Of a stretch of DNA of 64,000 bases, positions 40,307 through 49,063 are shown piece after piece. This stretch comes from Streptomyces sp. yr375 (GTDB lineage Bacteria; Actinomycetota; Actinomycetes; Streptomycetales; Streptomycetaceae). The stretch's first letter is position 1. Each line of letters begins with the position of its first letter. The stretch covers positions 79,519-143,518 of the forward strand of contig NZ_FOFF01000020.1 in NCBI RefSeq assembly GCF_900110755.1, written 5' to 3'. The translations under genes were made by a program, and so were the position numbers. A model generated the notes under the pieces. That model had not been told where the DNA came from, searched no databases, and saw only the letters and a program-made list of their open reading frames with translations.

Positions 40307-40618
40307 GGCTGCGACTCCCCGACTGAGGTCCGGAAGAACACGGAGTTCGGATCGAGCAGAGCGTCTGCGCAAGGCGGCCGCCTGCTGTCGTGGCCGGCGG
40401 GGCTGGTTCGCAGCGTTATCGCCGGTAAACCCAGAGTGACGTGAGACCAGAGTGACCCAGGGGCCGCGGTGCCGCAACTCGCGGCGTTCCGGCCACGGAG
40501 TCGGGGCCCCGGTGGCGCTCTGTGTCGCCCCGCGCAGCCCCACGCGGGCAGCCTTGTGCCGCCCCCGTGCTGTGTCTGTGTCGGTCAGTGTCGCCCCGCT
40601 GCCGCCCTCGGCGCAGGC
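40307..40618. other. Intergenic region upstream of the ATPase gene
   Basis: No gene seen. It holds the exact direct repeat CCAGAGTGAC at 40431-40440 and 40447-40456 (16-bp period). On the minus strand this lies upstream of GGCGATAA (about 40417-40424), which resembles the -10 of WhiG-type promoters, although no matching -35 (TAAA) is present. The left part 40460-40618 is GC-rich without recognised features. Confidence 0.4.
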
Positions 40619-40942
40619 TCAGCCGCCGCGCCCCGCCGCTTTGCGCACGGCCTCGATGAAGCGGCGCGCCGCGGGCGGCCCCGGCTCGCCCGGCGCCGGA
40701 TCGTGGTCGCCCAGCGTGAGCAGGTACCGCGTGCCGTTGACGTCGGCCTGCGCCCGGTCCTCCGGGGCGAACCAGGGTTTCGAGGCGCGGACCGCCTGCA
40801 CGGGCGCGCTGTCGATCTCGCTGCCGTAGCTGGTCAGCAACTCCAGCCTGCCGTCGCTGATCCGGACCTGACCGGCCCGGGTGAGCGAGCGCAGCCGCTT
40901 CCCGATGCGCACGCCCGTGGCCCTGAACTCCGGCTCCGCCAT
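40619..40942 (-). CDS. Conserved-looking protein of unknown function, 107 aa
   Basis: 107-residue soluble protein, MAEPEFRATGVRIGKRLRSL onwards, with short beta-strand-like stretches (QVRISDGRLELLTSYGSEID, ADVNGTRYLLTLGD) that look like a small beta-rich domain and a C-terminal helix (ARRFIEAVRKAAG). The codon pattern is normal for the genome. ATG 40942 is preceded by GGGGGCGGGAGG on the minus strand. I do not recognise a family and see no operon partner. Confidence 0.6.
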   Translation of the reverse strand: MAEPEFRATGVRIGKRLRSLTRAGQVRISDGRLELLTSYGSEIDSAPVQAVRASKPWFAPEDRAQADVNGTRYLLTLGDHDPAPGEPGPPAARRFIEAVRKAAGRGG

Positions 40943-41342
40943 GCCTCCCGCCCCCTTGTGCGCCTGGGCGGGCCGGACCGCGCGCCCGCGTGGGGCGTGC
41001 TCCAGCCCGCGTCCTGTCGAACCCGTCCTCGTGAACCAGTGTGCGCCCCCGTCCGGGCCCCGCCGCCGGACCGGAACGTTCACCCCGTCCGGGACCCGTG
41101 CCCGACCCGGTGCAGTCTGCCCGCGCCCGGCGGCGAGCACCAGTGCCCGGAACGCCCCGGCCGCACCCGCCCGGAGCACTCGCGCGAATGCGCCCCCACC
41201 CGCCCACGCCCGCTCCCCAGGGCCGCCTTTGAGCCTCCCAAAGGTGTGTTTATGCAGGTGAGAAGCGTGCGGAAGGTGCTTATGATCGAGGTGTCGGCCG
41301 CGCGGACCACCGTCGGCGCGAAGCCTGAAGGAGCCCTCGCCC
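40943..41342. other. 400-bp gap upstream of the PLP enzyme gene
   Basis: No gene seen; open frames here are compositional. At its right end are an imperfect hairpin or operator, CCTTTG-N7-CAAAGG (41226-41244), and the promoter at 41258-41286. The rest is GC-rich DNA without recognised signals. Confidence 0.45.
41258..41286 (+). promoter_or_regulatory. Promoter GTGAGA-17-TATGAT
   Basis: TATGAT (41281-41286) is a near-perfect -10, and GTGAGA (41258-41263) a weak -35, 17 bp apart. Transcription should start near 41293, giving a 50-nt leader with GAAGGAG before GTG 41343. The CCTTTG/CAAAGG inverted repeat 14 bp upstream of the -35 is a candidate regulator site. Confidence 0.55.
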
Positions 41343-42467
41343 GTGACCACCCCCCAGCCCCCCAGGACCGGCGCCACCCTCGACGTCGACCACAGCGACC
41401 CCGCCTACCGCGACTGGCTGAAAGAAGCCGTCCGCAAGGTCCAGGCGGACGCCAACCGCTCCGCCGACACACACCTGCTGCGCTTCCCGCTCCCCGACCA
41501 GTGGGGCATCGACCTCTACCTCAAGGACGAGTCGACCCACCCCACCGGCAGCCTCAAGCACCGCCTCGCCCGCTCCCTCTTCCTCTACGGCCTGTGCAAC
41601 GGCTGGATCCGGCCGGGCCGCCCGGTCATCGAGGCGTCCAGCGGTTCGACGGCCGTGTCGGAGGCGTACTTCGCCAAGCTGATCGGCGTGCCCTTCATCG
41701 CGGTGATGCCGCGTACGACGAGCGCCGAGAAGATCCGCCTGATCGAGTTCCACGGCGGCCAGTGCCACTTCGTCGACGACTCGCGCACGCTGTACGAGGA
41801 GTCGGCCCGCCTCGCGGCGGACAGCGGGGGCCACTACATGGACCAGTTCACCTACGCGGAACGGGCCACGGACTGGCGTGGGAACAACAACATCGCCGAA
41901 TCCATCTTCCGCCAACTGGAGTTGGAGCGTTTCCCGGAGCCCGCCTGGATCGTCGCCACGGCCGGCACCGGCGGCACCTCCGCGACCCTCGCCCGGTACG
42001 TCCACTACACCCAGCGCGACACCCGCGTCTGTGTCGCCGACCCGGAGAACTCCTGCTTCTTCGAGGGCTGGACCACCGGCGATCCGGACGTCACCTGCGA
42101 CTGCGGCTCGCGCATCGAGGGCATCGGCCGGCCGCGTATGGAACCGAGCTTCGTGCCCGGCGCCGTCGACCGGATGATGAAGGTCCCCGACGCGGCCAGC
42201 ATCGCCGCCGTCCGCGCCCTGGAACAGGCCATCGGCCGCAAGGCGGGCGGCTCGACGGGCACCGGACTGTGGAGCGCGCTCAAGATCGTCGCCGAGATGG
42301 TCGCCGAAGGACGCCAGGGCAGTGTGGTAACCCTGCTGTGCGACCCGGGCGACCGCTACCTCGACAAGTACTACTCCGACGCCTGGCTCGCCGAACAGGG
42401 CTTGGACATCGCCCCCTACACCGCCGCGATCGAGTCACTGCTCGCCACAGGCGTATGGCCCGCCTGA
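41343..42467 (+). CDS. PLP-dependent cysteine synthase-family enzyme (Cds1-like L-cysteine desulfhydrase)
   Basis: 374-residue fold-type II PLP protein. The PLP lysine is in STHPTGSLKHRLARSLFLYG, the substrate loop is IEASSGSTAVSEAY, and the phosphate-binding glycine loop is VATAGTGGTSATLARY. It resembles the actinobacterial Cds1 group, which breaks L-cysteine into H2S, pyruvate and ammonia, rather than CysK/CysM; a CDCG pair follows the phosphate loop. GTG 41343 has GAAGGAG 9-10 nt upstream. Alone on its transcript; the 3' end and stop are followed by an 8-bp tandem repeat. Confidence 0.85.
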   Translation: MTTPQPPRTGATLDVDHSDPAYRDWLKEAVRKVQADANRSADTHLLRFPLPDQWGIDLYLKDESTHPTGSLKHRLARSLFLYGLCNGWIRPGRPVIEASSGSTAVSEAYFAKLIGVPFIAVMPRTTSAEKIRLIEFHGGQCHFVDDSRTLYEESARLAADSGGHYMDQFTYAERATDWRGNNNIAESIFRQLELERFPEPAWIVATAGTGGTSATLARYVHYTQRDTRVCVADPENSCFFEGWTTGDPDVTCDCGSRIEGIGRPRMEPSFVPGAVDRMMKVPDAASIAAVRALEQAIGRKAGGSTGTGLWSALKIVAEMVAEGRQGSVVTLLCDPGDRYLDKYYSDAWLAEQGLDIAPYTAAIESLLATGVWPA

Positions 42468-42501
42468 GGGCCTGAGGGCCTGAGAGCCTAAGGGCTTGAC
42501 C
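42462..42501 (+). repeat. 8-bp tandem repeat GCCTGAGG spanning the stop codon of the Cds1-like gene
   Basis: GCCTGAGG, GCCTGAGG, GCCTGAGA, GCCTAAGG, GCTTGACC run head to tail from the last codon (GCC TGA) onward. Because 8 is not a multiple of 3, the copies place TGA or TAA in all three frames within 35 nt of the real stop. Confidence 0.85.
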
Positions 42502-42510
42502 GACTGACGC

Positions 42511-42981
42511 CTACGGAGCGAGCCGGCGGTCCAGGCGCGTCACCGCGTCCCGGAAGGACCGCCCCACACCCGCCCGCACCAGCCGCAGGACCGCCCGCAG
42601 CGCCCTGCTGCCGTCGGCGGCGAACGTCCACTGGACCCGCGTCCCCGCCCCGGCCGGCGTCAGCCGCCACTCCTCGACCAGCGCCCGCAGCCCCGGCGCG
42701 TTGGCGACGTCCACGCGGTAGGCGTACACCTCCGGCGCCTTCGCCACGAGGACCGTCTCGCGCAGCCGTACACCGCCCTTGACGCGTACGTCGCGCCCCG
42801 CGCCGTCGTCGAGGGGCTCGATGGAGGACACGGCGGGAAACCACTCGGACCAGCCGGACACGTCCTCGGCGAGGGCGCGGAACACCTGCTCGGGGGAGGC
42901 GGCGACCTCCCGCGCGAAGACCAGTCGCAGCGGAGCGGTCCCGACGAAGTCCAGCCCTTCGGGCCGCAGTCGGTGAGCCAT
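42511..42981 (-). CDS. SRPBCC family protein
   Basis: 156-residue START/Bet v 1-like protein (polyketide_cyc type): LRLVFAREVAASPEQVFRAL, SGWSEWFPAVSSIEPL, then the beta strands RLRETVLVAKAPEVYAYRVD and the closing long helix ALRAVLRLVRAGVGRSFRDA. The fold binds hydrophobic ligands; no function can be assigned. ATG 42981 has GAGGAGG upstream on the minus strand. It is convergent with the Cds1-like gene and on the same strand as, and downstream of, the DeoR gene (54-bp gap), so it may be its target or co-transcribed. Confidence 0.85.
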   Translation of the reverse strand: MAHRLRPEGLDFVGTAPLRLVFAREVAASPEQVFRALAEDVSGWSEWFPAVSSIEPLDDGAGRDVRVKGGVRLRETVLVAKAPEVYAYRVDVANAPGLRALVEEWRLTPAGAGTRVQWTFAADGSRALRAVLRLVRAGVGRSFRDAVTRLDRRLAP

Positions 42982-43035
42982 GCGCGCTACCTCCTCAGCA
43001 CGAGGAAACGGGGCGCCACCCTAGCCGCCGGCCGG

Positions 43036-43884
43036 TCAGATGTCTGCACCCTCGACGGGCTCGCCCGACGCCTCCGCCTCACCCGCGACCACCAGCCGCC
43101 GCAGGTGCTCGGAGATCTCCGCGCGGGCCTCGACCGGCAGCCCCGCGTCCGTCACCAGCGTGTCGACCTGCTCCAGCGCCGCGAACGAACTCAGGCCCAC
43201 CACACCCCACTTGGTGTGGTCCGCGACCACCACGACCCGCCGCGCCGACTGCACCAGGCGCCGGTTGGTCTCGGCCTCCGCGAGGTTCGGCGTCGACAGA
43301 CCGGCCTCGGCCGATATCCCGTGCACACCGAGGAACAGCACGTCGAAGTGGAGCGCCGCGATGGCCTGGTCGGCGACCGGGCCCACCAGCGAGTCCGACG
43401 GCGTGCGCACCCCGCCGGTCAGCACGACCGTGGCGGCGCCCTGCCGCGGGCCGGCGGTGCGCTGCGCCAGGTGGAAGACGTCGGCCACCCGCACCGAGTT
43501 GGTCACCACGGTCAGGTCCGACACGTCCACCAGGTGATGCGCCAGCGCGTACGTCGTCGTACCGCCCGACAGCGCGATCGCGCTGCCCGGGGGGACCAGC
43601 CGCGCCGCGGCCTTCGCGATGTCCTCCTTGGCGGTCAGCTCCAGGCCCGACTTCGCCTCGAAGCCCGGCTCGTGGGTGCTCGCCTCCACCACCGGCACCG
43701 CGCCGCCGTGCACCTTCTCCAGGACACCCTGGCGCGCCAGCGCGTCGAGATCGCGGCGCACCGTCATGTCCGACACGCCGAGCTTGCGGGTCAGTTCGTT
43801 GACCCGGACGCCGCCGCGACGCCGTACCTCGTCCAGGATCAGGGCGCGGCGCTGCTCCGCGAGGAGGTTCTGATTCTCGCTCAC
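43036..43884 (-). CDS. DeoR/GlpR family transcriptional regulator
   Basis: 282-residue sugar-phosphate-responsive repressor. The DeoR HTH is complete: RRALILDEVRRRGGVRVNEL, TRKLGVSDMTVRRDLDALAR, then QGVLEKVHGGAV. The sensor half has the phosphosugar-isomerase-like PPGSAIALSGGTTTYALAHH and VVVADHTKWGVVGLSSFA. GTG 43884 (VSENQNLLAEQRRALI) has GGAG 6 nt upstream; a longer start at 43908 is possible. No sugar kinase or transporter adjoins it, so its targets are probably elsewhere. Divergent from the large membrane hydrolase gene. Confidence 0.9.
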   Translation of the reverse strand: MSENQNLLAEQRRALILDEVRRRGGVRVNELTRKLGVSDMTVRRDLDALARQGVLEKVHGGAVPVVEASTHEPGFEAKSGLELTAKEDIAKAAARLVPPGSAIALSGGTTTYALAHHLVDVSDLTVVTNSVRVADVFHLAQRTAGPRQGAATVVLTGGVRTPSDSLVGPVADQAIAALHFDVLFLGVHGISAEAGLSTPNLAEAETNRRLVQSARRVVVVADHTKWGVVGLSSFAALEQVDTLVTDAGLPVEARAEISEHLRRLVVAGEAEASGEPVEGADI

Positions 43885-44166
43885 GTACGCTCCGGTCCTT
43901 TCCCTCACACCGTCCGACAGGCCCGCTCACCTGCTCCGACGAGGACGTTCTCGCCGACTCCGGGCTGCGGGCGCCCCATCCTCGCACGGCCCGCCCACCG
44001 CCGGACCACCACCCCGACGGGTGCCTGCCGGTAGCGGGCGGCACCGCAGTGTGCCCCACGGTCCGGGGAGATTCTGTGACGGGAGGTGTATCACGCCTGC
44101 GAAACGGCGATCCTTATGCCCGCACGGACACAAAGTCGAAGGCGTGTCACGGGGGAAGTGCGAACA

Positions 44167-46497
44167 GTGGAACGTGTCTCCGCGGACCGAACGGCCCTGG
44201 AACTCCTGGTGCACGGCGTGGGTGGCGCCACGCCCGAGAAGATGCTGAACGATCCGCGCACGGTGCGGATCACCGGCGACGAGACGGCGGCCGTCTTCCG
44301 GCGCGCCGACGACGTCACCGCCGACACAGGGCCGGGCCACGACCGGGGCCGCGACGCCCCGGTGCCCGAGGCCTACGTCTGGTCCAACCTCACCTCCGGG
44401 AACGGCACCCGCGCCCTGTGGCTGTTGCTGCTGCCGTTCATGGTCGTCAACCTCGCCCACTGGATGCGGCCCGCCGCCCGCGAACGCGTCCGCGCGGTGC
44501 GTCTCTACGGGCTGCTGGTGCGGCTCGCGGCGCTCAGCCTGACGGTGCTGCTCGTCGCCGCGGCCTGCGAGGTCGCCCTCGACCTGACGGCCTGGCAGTG
44601 CGCGGGCACACCCGCGTGCGCCGACCGCCACTCCTGGCTCGGCTTCCTCTCGCCGACCGTCTCGAACGGCGGCTGGTGGAGCACGCCCGGCCGCCGCCTC
44701 GCCCTCGCGGCCCTGGTCCCGACCGCCCTCACCGGCCTCCTCTGGTACCTCTCCCACCGCACCTGGCGGGCGTACGAGTCACAGGAACCCCTCGATCCCA
44801 CGCCCGAGCCCGAGACCGGCCCCGCCCACACCGCGCTCGGCCGGCCCGGCTTCTGGTACGGGCGCCGCCTGGTCGCCCGCCTGCGCGCGGCGCACACGGC
44901 GGCCGGGCTGCTGACGGTGGCCGCGGCGGTCGGCACGGCGGCCGTACGTGAGGACCGCAGACCCGGCGGCTCCGCCCTCCTCGACGGGCTCGGCCGGCTG
45001 CTGGAGGCGTCGCTCGTCGCGGGCGCGCTGGCCACGGTGTGGGTGGTGTGCCGCCGGGGCCGCAGCGAACGCCGCCTGGACCGCCGGGTGGACGCCCACC
45101 TCGTCCACCGCCTCCCCCTGGCCGCCCTCGTCCTCCTCGCCCTCACGCTGCTGTACGCCGGCTGGGACCGCCCCGGCTGGCACTCCACCGGCCGCCTCCC
45201 GGGCGACGCCACCTTCGGCACCCTCGCCCTCGTCCAGGGCGCCCTGGTCATCGCCCTGGCGGTCGTCGCCCGCGCCCCGCACCGCTGCCCCGCTGAGGAG
45301 GAGCGGTGCGCGGTGGGCGGGCTCGGCGGGCCCGCGGTGGCGCTGCTGGCCTGCGCGCTGGGCGGGGTGATGTCGGGCGGTGTGTCGCAGCGGGTGTCGG
45401 ACTGGCTGGACGGCACCGGGACCTACCTCGCCGGACCGCCCGTGCTGCTGACCTGGCAGGCGTCCGCGATCCCCGTGCTGATCGCCGTCCTGCTGGCGCT
45501 GTGCGGGGTGCTCGGGCGGCGGACCCTGCTGCTGACCCGGGCCGAGCAGGAGAACGTGCTCCGGGAGTACGGGGTGGCGCCCGGCGACCCGGCCCGCACC
45601 CGCCGTATCGCCCGCGCCCGCGCGATGGCCACGCTCACCGACCGCGCACCCCTGCTCGTCGCCGTCACCGCCGTCGCGACCCTGGTCCTGGGCGCGGGCG
45701 CGATCGTCGGCGCGTTCGGCACCGGGAAGACCCCGGTCCGGGCCGCGGAAACGGCCCAGCCGTTCGTGCACGGGGCCGCCCAGACCGCGCAGGCGCTGGG
45801 GTCCTGGCTCATCGGGCTCGGCTGCATCCTGTTCGTCACCTGGGGCCGGCGCGCCTACAAGGACGCCTCCGCGCGGCGCACGATCGGCATCCTCTGGGAC
45901 GTCGGCACCTTCTGGCCGCGCGCCGCGCACCCCTTCGCCCCGCCCTGCTACGCCGAGCGCGCCGTACCCGACCTGACCTGGCGCATCGCCACCTGGACGC
46001 GCGCCACCGGCGGCCGCCTCGTGATCTCCGGCCACTCCCAGGGCAGCGTCCTCGCGGCAGCCGCGGCCTGGCAACTCCAGCCCTCCGACCGCAGACGCGT
46101 CGCCCTGCTCACCTACGGCTCCCCGGTCGAGCGCCTCTACGGCCGCTGGTTCCCGGCCCACTTCGGCCCGGCCGCGCTCGCCGCCCTGCACGAGGACATC
46201 GACTGCTGGCGCAACCTGTACCGGCTCACCGACCCCATCGGCGGCCCGGTACGCGTCTGCGGCGACGGCTGCGGCCCGCAGGTGGACCGCGAGCCCCTCG
46301 CGGACCCCCTCGCCTACGGCCGCACCGACGACCACCCACTGCCCGCGGCCGTCCTGGGCCACTCCGACTACCAGGCCGACCCGGCGTTCGCGCAGGAACG
46401 CGCCCTACTGCTGAGGCGGCTGCGACCAGAGGCACCGCAGGTATCAGACGTATCAGCCGTACCAGACGCACCGGAGGTGCCCGTGCAGCGGACGTGA
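44167..46497 (+). CDS. Large membrane protein with split alpha/beta-hydrolase (lipase-like) motifs
   Basis: 776-residue protein. Residues 10-25 read TALELLVHGVGGATPEKML, a strand plus HGVGG oxyanion-type loop. A long stretch, roughly 75-600, holds about ten transmembrane segments. Around residue 620 comes GGRLVISGHSQGSVLAAAAA, the GxSxG nucleophile elbow (GHSQG), then RVALLTYGSPVERLYGRWFP. A late histidine (GHSDYQ, around 740) and aspartates could complete a triad. So the hydrolase core appears interrupted by the membrane domain. The substrate may be a lipid. GTG 44167 follows GGGGGAAG by 9-10 nt; GTG 44146 and 44158 are in frame. Convergent with the AAA+ gene, 7 bp apart. Confidence 0.75.
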   Translation: MERVSADRTALELLVHGVGGATPEKMLNDPRTVRITGDETAAVFRRADDVTADTGPGHDRGRDAPVPEAYVWSNLTSGNGTRALWLLLLPFMVVNLAHWMRPAARERVRAVRLYGLLVRLAALSLTVLLVAAACEVALDLTAWQCAGTPACADRHSWLGFLSPTVSNGGWWSTPGRRLALAALVPTALTGLLWYLSHRTWRAYESQEPLDPTPEPETGPAHTALGRPGFWYGRRLVARLRAAHTAAGLLTVAAAVGTAAVREDRRPGGSALLDGLGRLLEASLVAGALATVWVVCRRGRSERRLDRRVDAHLVHRLPLAALVLLALTLLYAGWDRPGWHSTGRLPGDATFGTLALVQGALVIALAVVARAPHRCPAEEERCAVGGLGGPAVALLACALGGVMSGGVSQRVSDWLDGTGTYLAGPPVLLTWQASAIPVLIAVLLALCGVLGRRTLLLTRAEQENVLREYGVAPGDPARTRRIARARAMATLTDRAPLLVAVTAVATLVLGAGAIVGAFGTGKTPVRAAETAQPFVHGAAQTAQALGSWLIGLGCILFVTWGRRAYKDASARRTIGILWDVGTFWPRAAHPFAPPCYAERAVPDLTWRIATWTRATGGRLVISGHSQGSVLAAAAAWQLQPSDRRRVALLTYGSPVERLYGRWFPAHFGPAALAALHEDIDCWRNLYRLTDPIGGPVRVCGDGCGPQVDREPLADPLAYGRTDDHPLPAAVLGHSDYQADPAFAQERALLLRRLRPEAPQVSDVSAVPDAPEVPVQRT

Positions 46498-46504
46498 GCG
46501 GGGG

Positions 46505-48955
46505 TCAGGGCAGCTCGGGGAGGTCCTCCGCGTACAGCAGCGTCAGGTCGTCCTTGTCCGGCTCCGCGACCTGCGCGACCCGGCTCGCGTGCCGCTCGAC
46601 CATCGCCTCGAACGTCTGCCGCGCGGTACGCCCGTTGCCGAACGCGGGGCCCTTGGGGAGCTCCGTGAAGTACTTCAGCAGGGCGTCCGAGGTGCCCGGG
46701 CCGAGCCGGTACTCGTGCTCCTCGGCCTGCTGCTCCACGATCCGCAGCAGCTCGTCGGGGCCGTAGTCGCCGAAGGTGATGGTCCGTGAGAAACGGGACG
46801 CCACACCGGGGTTGACCGACAGGAACCGCTCCATCTCGGCCGTGTAGCCCGCCACGATCACGACGACGGCGTCCCGCTGGTCCTCCATCAGCTTCACGAG
46901 GGTGTCGATGGCCTCCTTGCCGAAGTCCCGCCCCGCGTCCTCCGGCGACAGCGCGTACGCCTCGTCGATGAACAGCACGCCGCCGTGCGCCCGTTGGAAG
47001 GCCTCCTGGGTGCGGATCGCCGTCGACCCGATGTGCTCGCCGACCAGGTCGACCCGGGACACCTCGACGAGGTGGCCCTTCTCCAGGACGTCGAGGGCGG
47101 CGAGGATCTCGCCGTAGAGCCGCGCGACCGTCGTCTTGCCGGTGCCCGGGGAGCCGGTGAAGACCAGGTGGCGCTTGACGGACGCGGCCTTGAGCCCGGC
47201 CTGCTGCCTGCGCCGGCCCACCTCGATCATGTCGATGAGGGCCCGCACCTCGCGCTTGACGCTCTCCAGGCCCACCAGCGTGTCCAGTTCGCCGAGCACG
47301 TCCTTGGAGGTCCGCACCGACGCCGCCGGCTCGCCGTCGGCCGGCTGCGCCTCCTCCGGGACGCTGACGCGCTGCTCGGGGATCACACCGAGCAGCCCGG
47401 ACGACTGGACGGTCGTCTGCACGACCGGCTCCGCCGCCGCCACGGCCCCCGGGGTCCGCACGCCCGCGCTCTCGTCGCTCGTGCAGTCCTCGACCAGGGG
47501 GCCGGAACCGGCCGTGGCGTCCGCCCCGGCGTCCGCGAACTCGTACCCGCCGCGCGCGCAGCGCTCCGTACGGCACTTGCGCAGCGTCGTACGGCTGCCG
47601 TCTATGACGTGGAAGCCGTAGCCGCCGCTGTTGGTCACCCGGCAGTTCAGGAAGCTGCCCCGGCCGCCCGCCGACACGTAGAAACCGGCCTCGGCGGGGG
47701 AGTCGACCGTGCAGCGCTCGACGGTGGGGTCGGCGCCCTTGGTGACGATCACACCGGTCTGCGTGCCGTCCACGGTGCAGTTGTTGAGGGTGCCGCCGCT
47801 GCCGTGGTCGCGGAACCACGCGCCGGTCGCCGCGTCCCGGATCCGGCAGTCGTCGAGCTGGGCGGTCGCGCCGTCGCTCACCGACACGGCCGTGTTGCGC
47901 ACCTGGGACAGGTCGCTGTCGACGACGTCCGCGCGCGAGCCGCGGTCCAGGACGAACAGGGCGTCCGGCACGTCGTGCACCCGGCAGGAGTCGAGGACCG
48001 CCGTCGCGCCGTCGCTGACCCAGACCGCCGGGTAGTCGCCGGTGCTGTCGAAGATCTCGCACTGGTTGGCGTCCACGCGGGTGCCCGGGTCCCACACCGA
48101 CAGCCCGTTGCGCCCGAACTGCCGCACCGTCGTGCGGGTCAGCGTCAGCACCGAGCGGGAGCGCAGGTCGACCGCGTTCTCCGGGATGTCGTGGATGCGG
48201 CAGTCGGCCAGGGTGAGCACGGCGTCCGTGTCGAGGGTGACGCCGTCGCCGGTGGTGCGGTGCACGTCGCAGTCGGTGAGGTGCGCGCTGGCCCGGGCGG
48301 TGATCTGCACACCGCTGCCCCGCACCTCGTAGACCTCGCAACCCACCGCCTCCAGCGCGGAGTTGTCGCCGGTCGCGCTCAGGCCCGCGCCCGAGGTGTG
48401 GTGCACCCGGCAGCGCTCCAGCCGGGGGTGGGCGCCGCCGCGCACCAGGATGCCGGCCTGACCGGCCGCGACGACCTCGCACTCCTCGAAGACTCCGCCG
48501 CCGCCGTCGACCACGGCGATGCCGATGCCCGCCGGGTTGTCGACCGTGCACCGCCGCACCGTCGGGCGGGCGCTGCCGCGCACCTCGATGCCCGCCGCGG
48601 ACCGGGTGACGATCCGCAGGTCCAGCAGCTCCGGCGTGCCTTCTTCGACGAGCACCGCGGGCGCGGCCGCGTCCTGGCCTTCCACGTGCAGGTCCTGCAC
48701 CACCGCCGAGGCGCGCACGGTCAGCGGCACCCCGTCCAGGGGCGCGAGGCGCACCGAGCCGGGGGAGCCCTCGGGGCCGCGCAGCGTCACCGACCGCTGC
48801 ACCACGAGGTTCTCCCGGTAGGTGCCGGGAGCGATGGTGAGGACGTCCCCCTCGGCCGCGGCCTCCAGGGCGGCGGCGAGCGATGCGTACTCACCCGTGC
48901 GGCGCCGCCACCTCGATGTGCCGGTGTGCGTCACCTGGACCGTGCCCTGTGCCAT
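46505..48955 (-). CDS. Right-handed beta-helix repeat protein fused to an AAA+ ATPase
   Basis: 816-residue fusion. Residues 20-500 are a pectate-lyase/NosD-type right-handed beta-helix: TYRENLVVQRSVTLRGPEGS, then some 18 turns of the kind ARPTVRRCTVDNPAGIGIAV and AHLTDCDVHRTTGDGVTLDT. After a linker (residues 500-560), an AAA+ domain of the CbbX/EccA type follows: Walker A VFTGSPGTGKTTVARLYGEI (around 600), Walker B GGVLFIDEAYALSPEDAGRD, sensor 1 VVIVAGYTAEMERFL, arginine finger NPGVASRFSRTI. No signal peptide, so it is cytoplasmic. It may be a remodelling ATPase whose substrate is selected by the beta-helix (inference). ATG 48955 (MAQGTVQVTH) is the most family-like start. Confidence 0.9.
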   Translation of the reverse strand: MAQGTVQVTHTGTSRWRRRTGEYASLAAALEAAAEGDVLTIAPGTYRENLVVQRSVTLRGPEGSPGSVRLAPLDGVPLTVRASAVVQDLHVEGQDAAAPAVLVEEGTPELLDLRIVTRSAAGIEVRGSARPTVRRCTVDNPAGIGIAVVDGGGGVFEECEVVAAGQAGILVRGGAHPRLERCRVHHTSGAGLSATGDNSALEAVGCEVYEVRGSGVQITARASAHLTDCDVHRTTGDGVTLDTDAVLTLADCRIHDIPENAVDLRSRSVLTLTRTTVRQFGRNGLSVWDPGTRVDANQCEIFDSTGDYPAVWVSDGATAVLDSCRVHDVPDALFVLDRGSRADVVDSDLSQVRNTAVSVSDGATAQLDDCRIRDAATGAWFRDHGSGGTLNNCTVDGTQTGVIVTKGADPTVERCTVDSPAEAGFYVSAGGRGSFLNCRVTNSGGYGFHVIDGSRTTLRKCRTERCARGGYEFADAGADATAGSGPLVEDCTSDESAGVRTPGAVAAAEPVVQTTVQSSGLLGVIPEQRVSVPEEAQPADGEPAASVRTSKDVLGELDTLVGLESVKREVRALIDMIEVGRRRQQAGLKAASVKRHLVFTGSPGTGKTTVARLYGEILAALDVLEKGHLVEVSRVDLVGEHIGSTAIRTQEAFQRAHGGVLFIDEAYALSPEDAGRDFGKEAIDTLVKLMEDQRDAVVVIVAGYTAEMERFLSVNPGVASRFSRTITFGDYGPDELLRIVEQQAEEHEYRLGPGTSDALLKYFTELPKGPAFGNGRTARQTFEAMVERHASRVAQVAEPDKDDLTLLYAEDLPELP

Positions 48956-49063
48956 GGCGTTGTCGTGCCCCCACCTCGTGGTACGCGGGTTGATGCCGAA
49001 ATGCTTCGGCCGGACCACCGTAGCGTGCGCGCGGGTGGTGGGTTGACCAGAGCCGAAAGGCCG

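Noticed and set aside
40417..40424. WhiG-type promoter for the anti-sigma-type ATPase
   Set aside because: Only the -10-like GGCGATAA is present; the TAAA -35 element at the right distance is missing.
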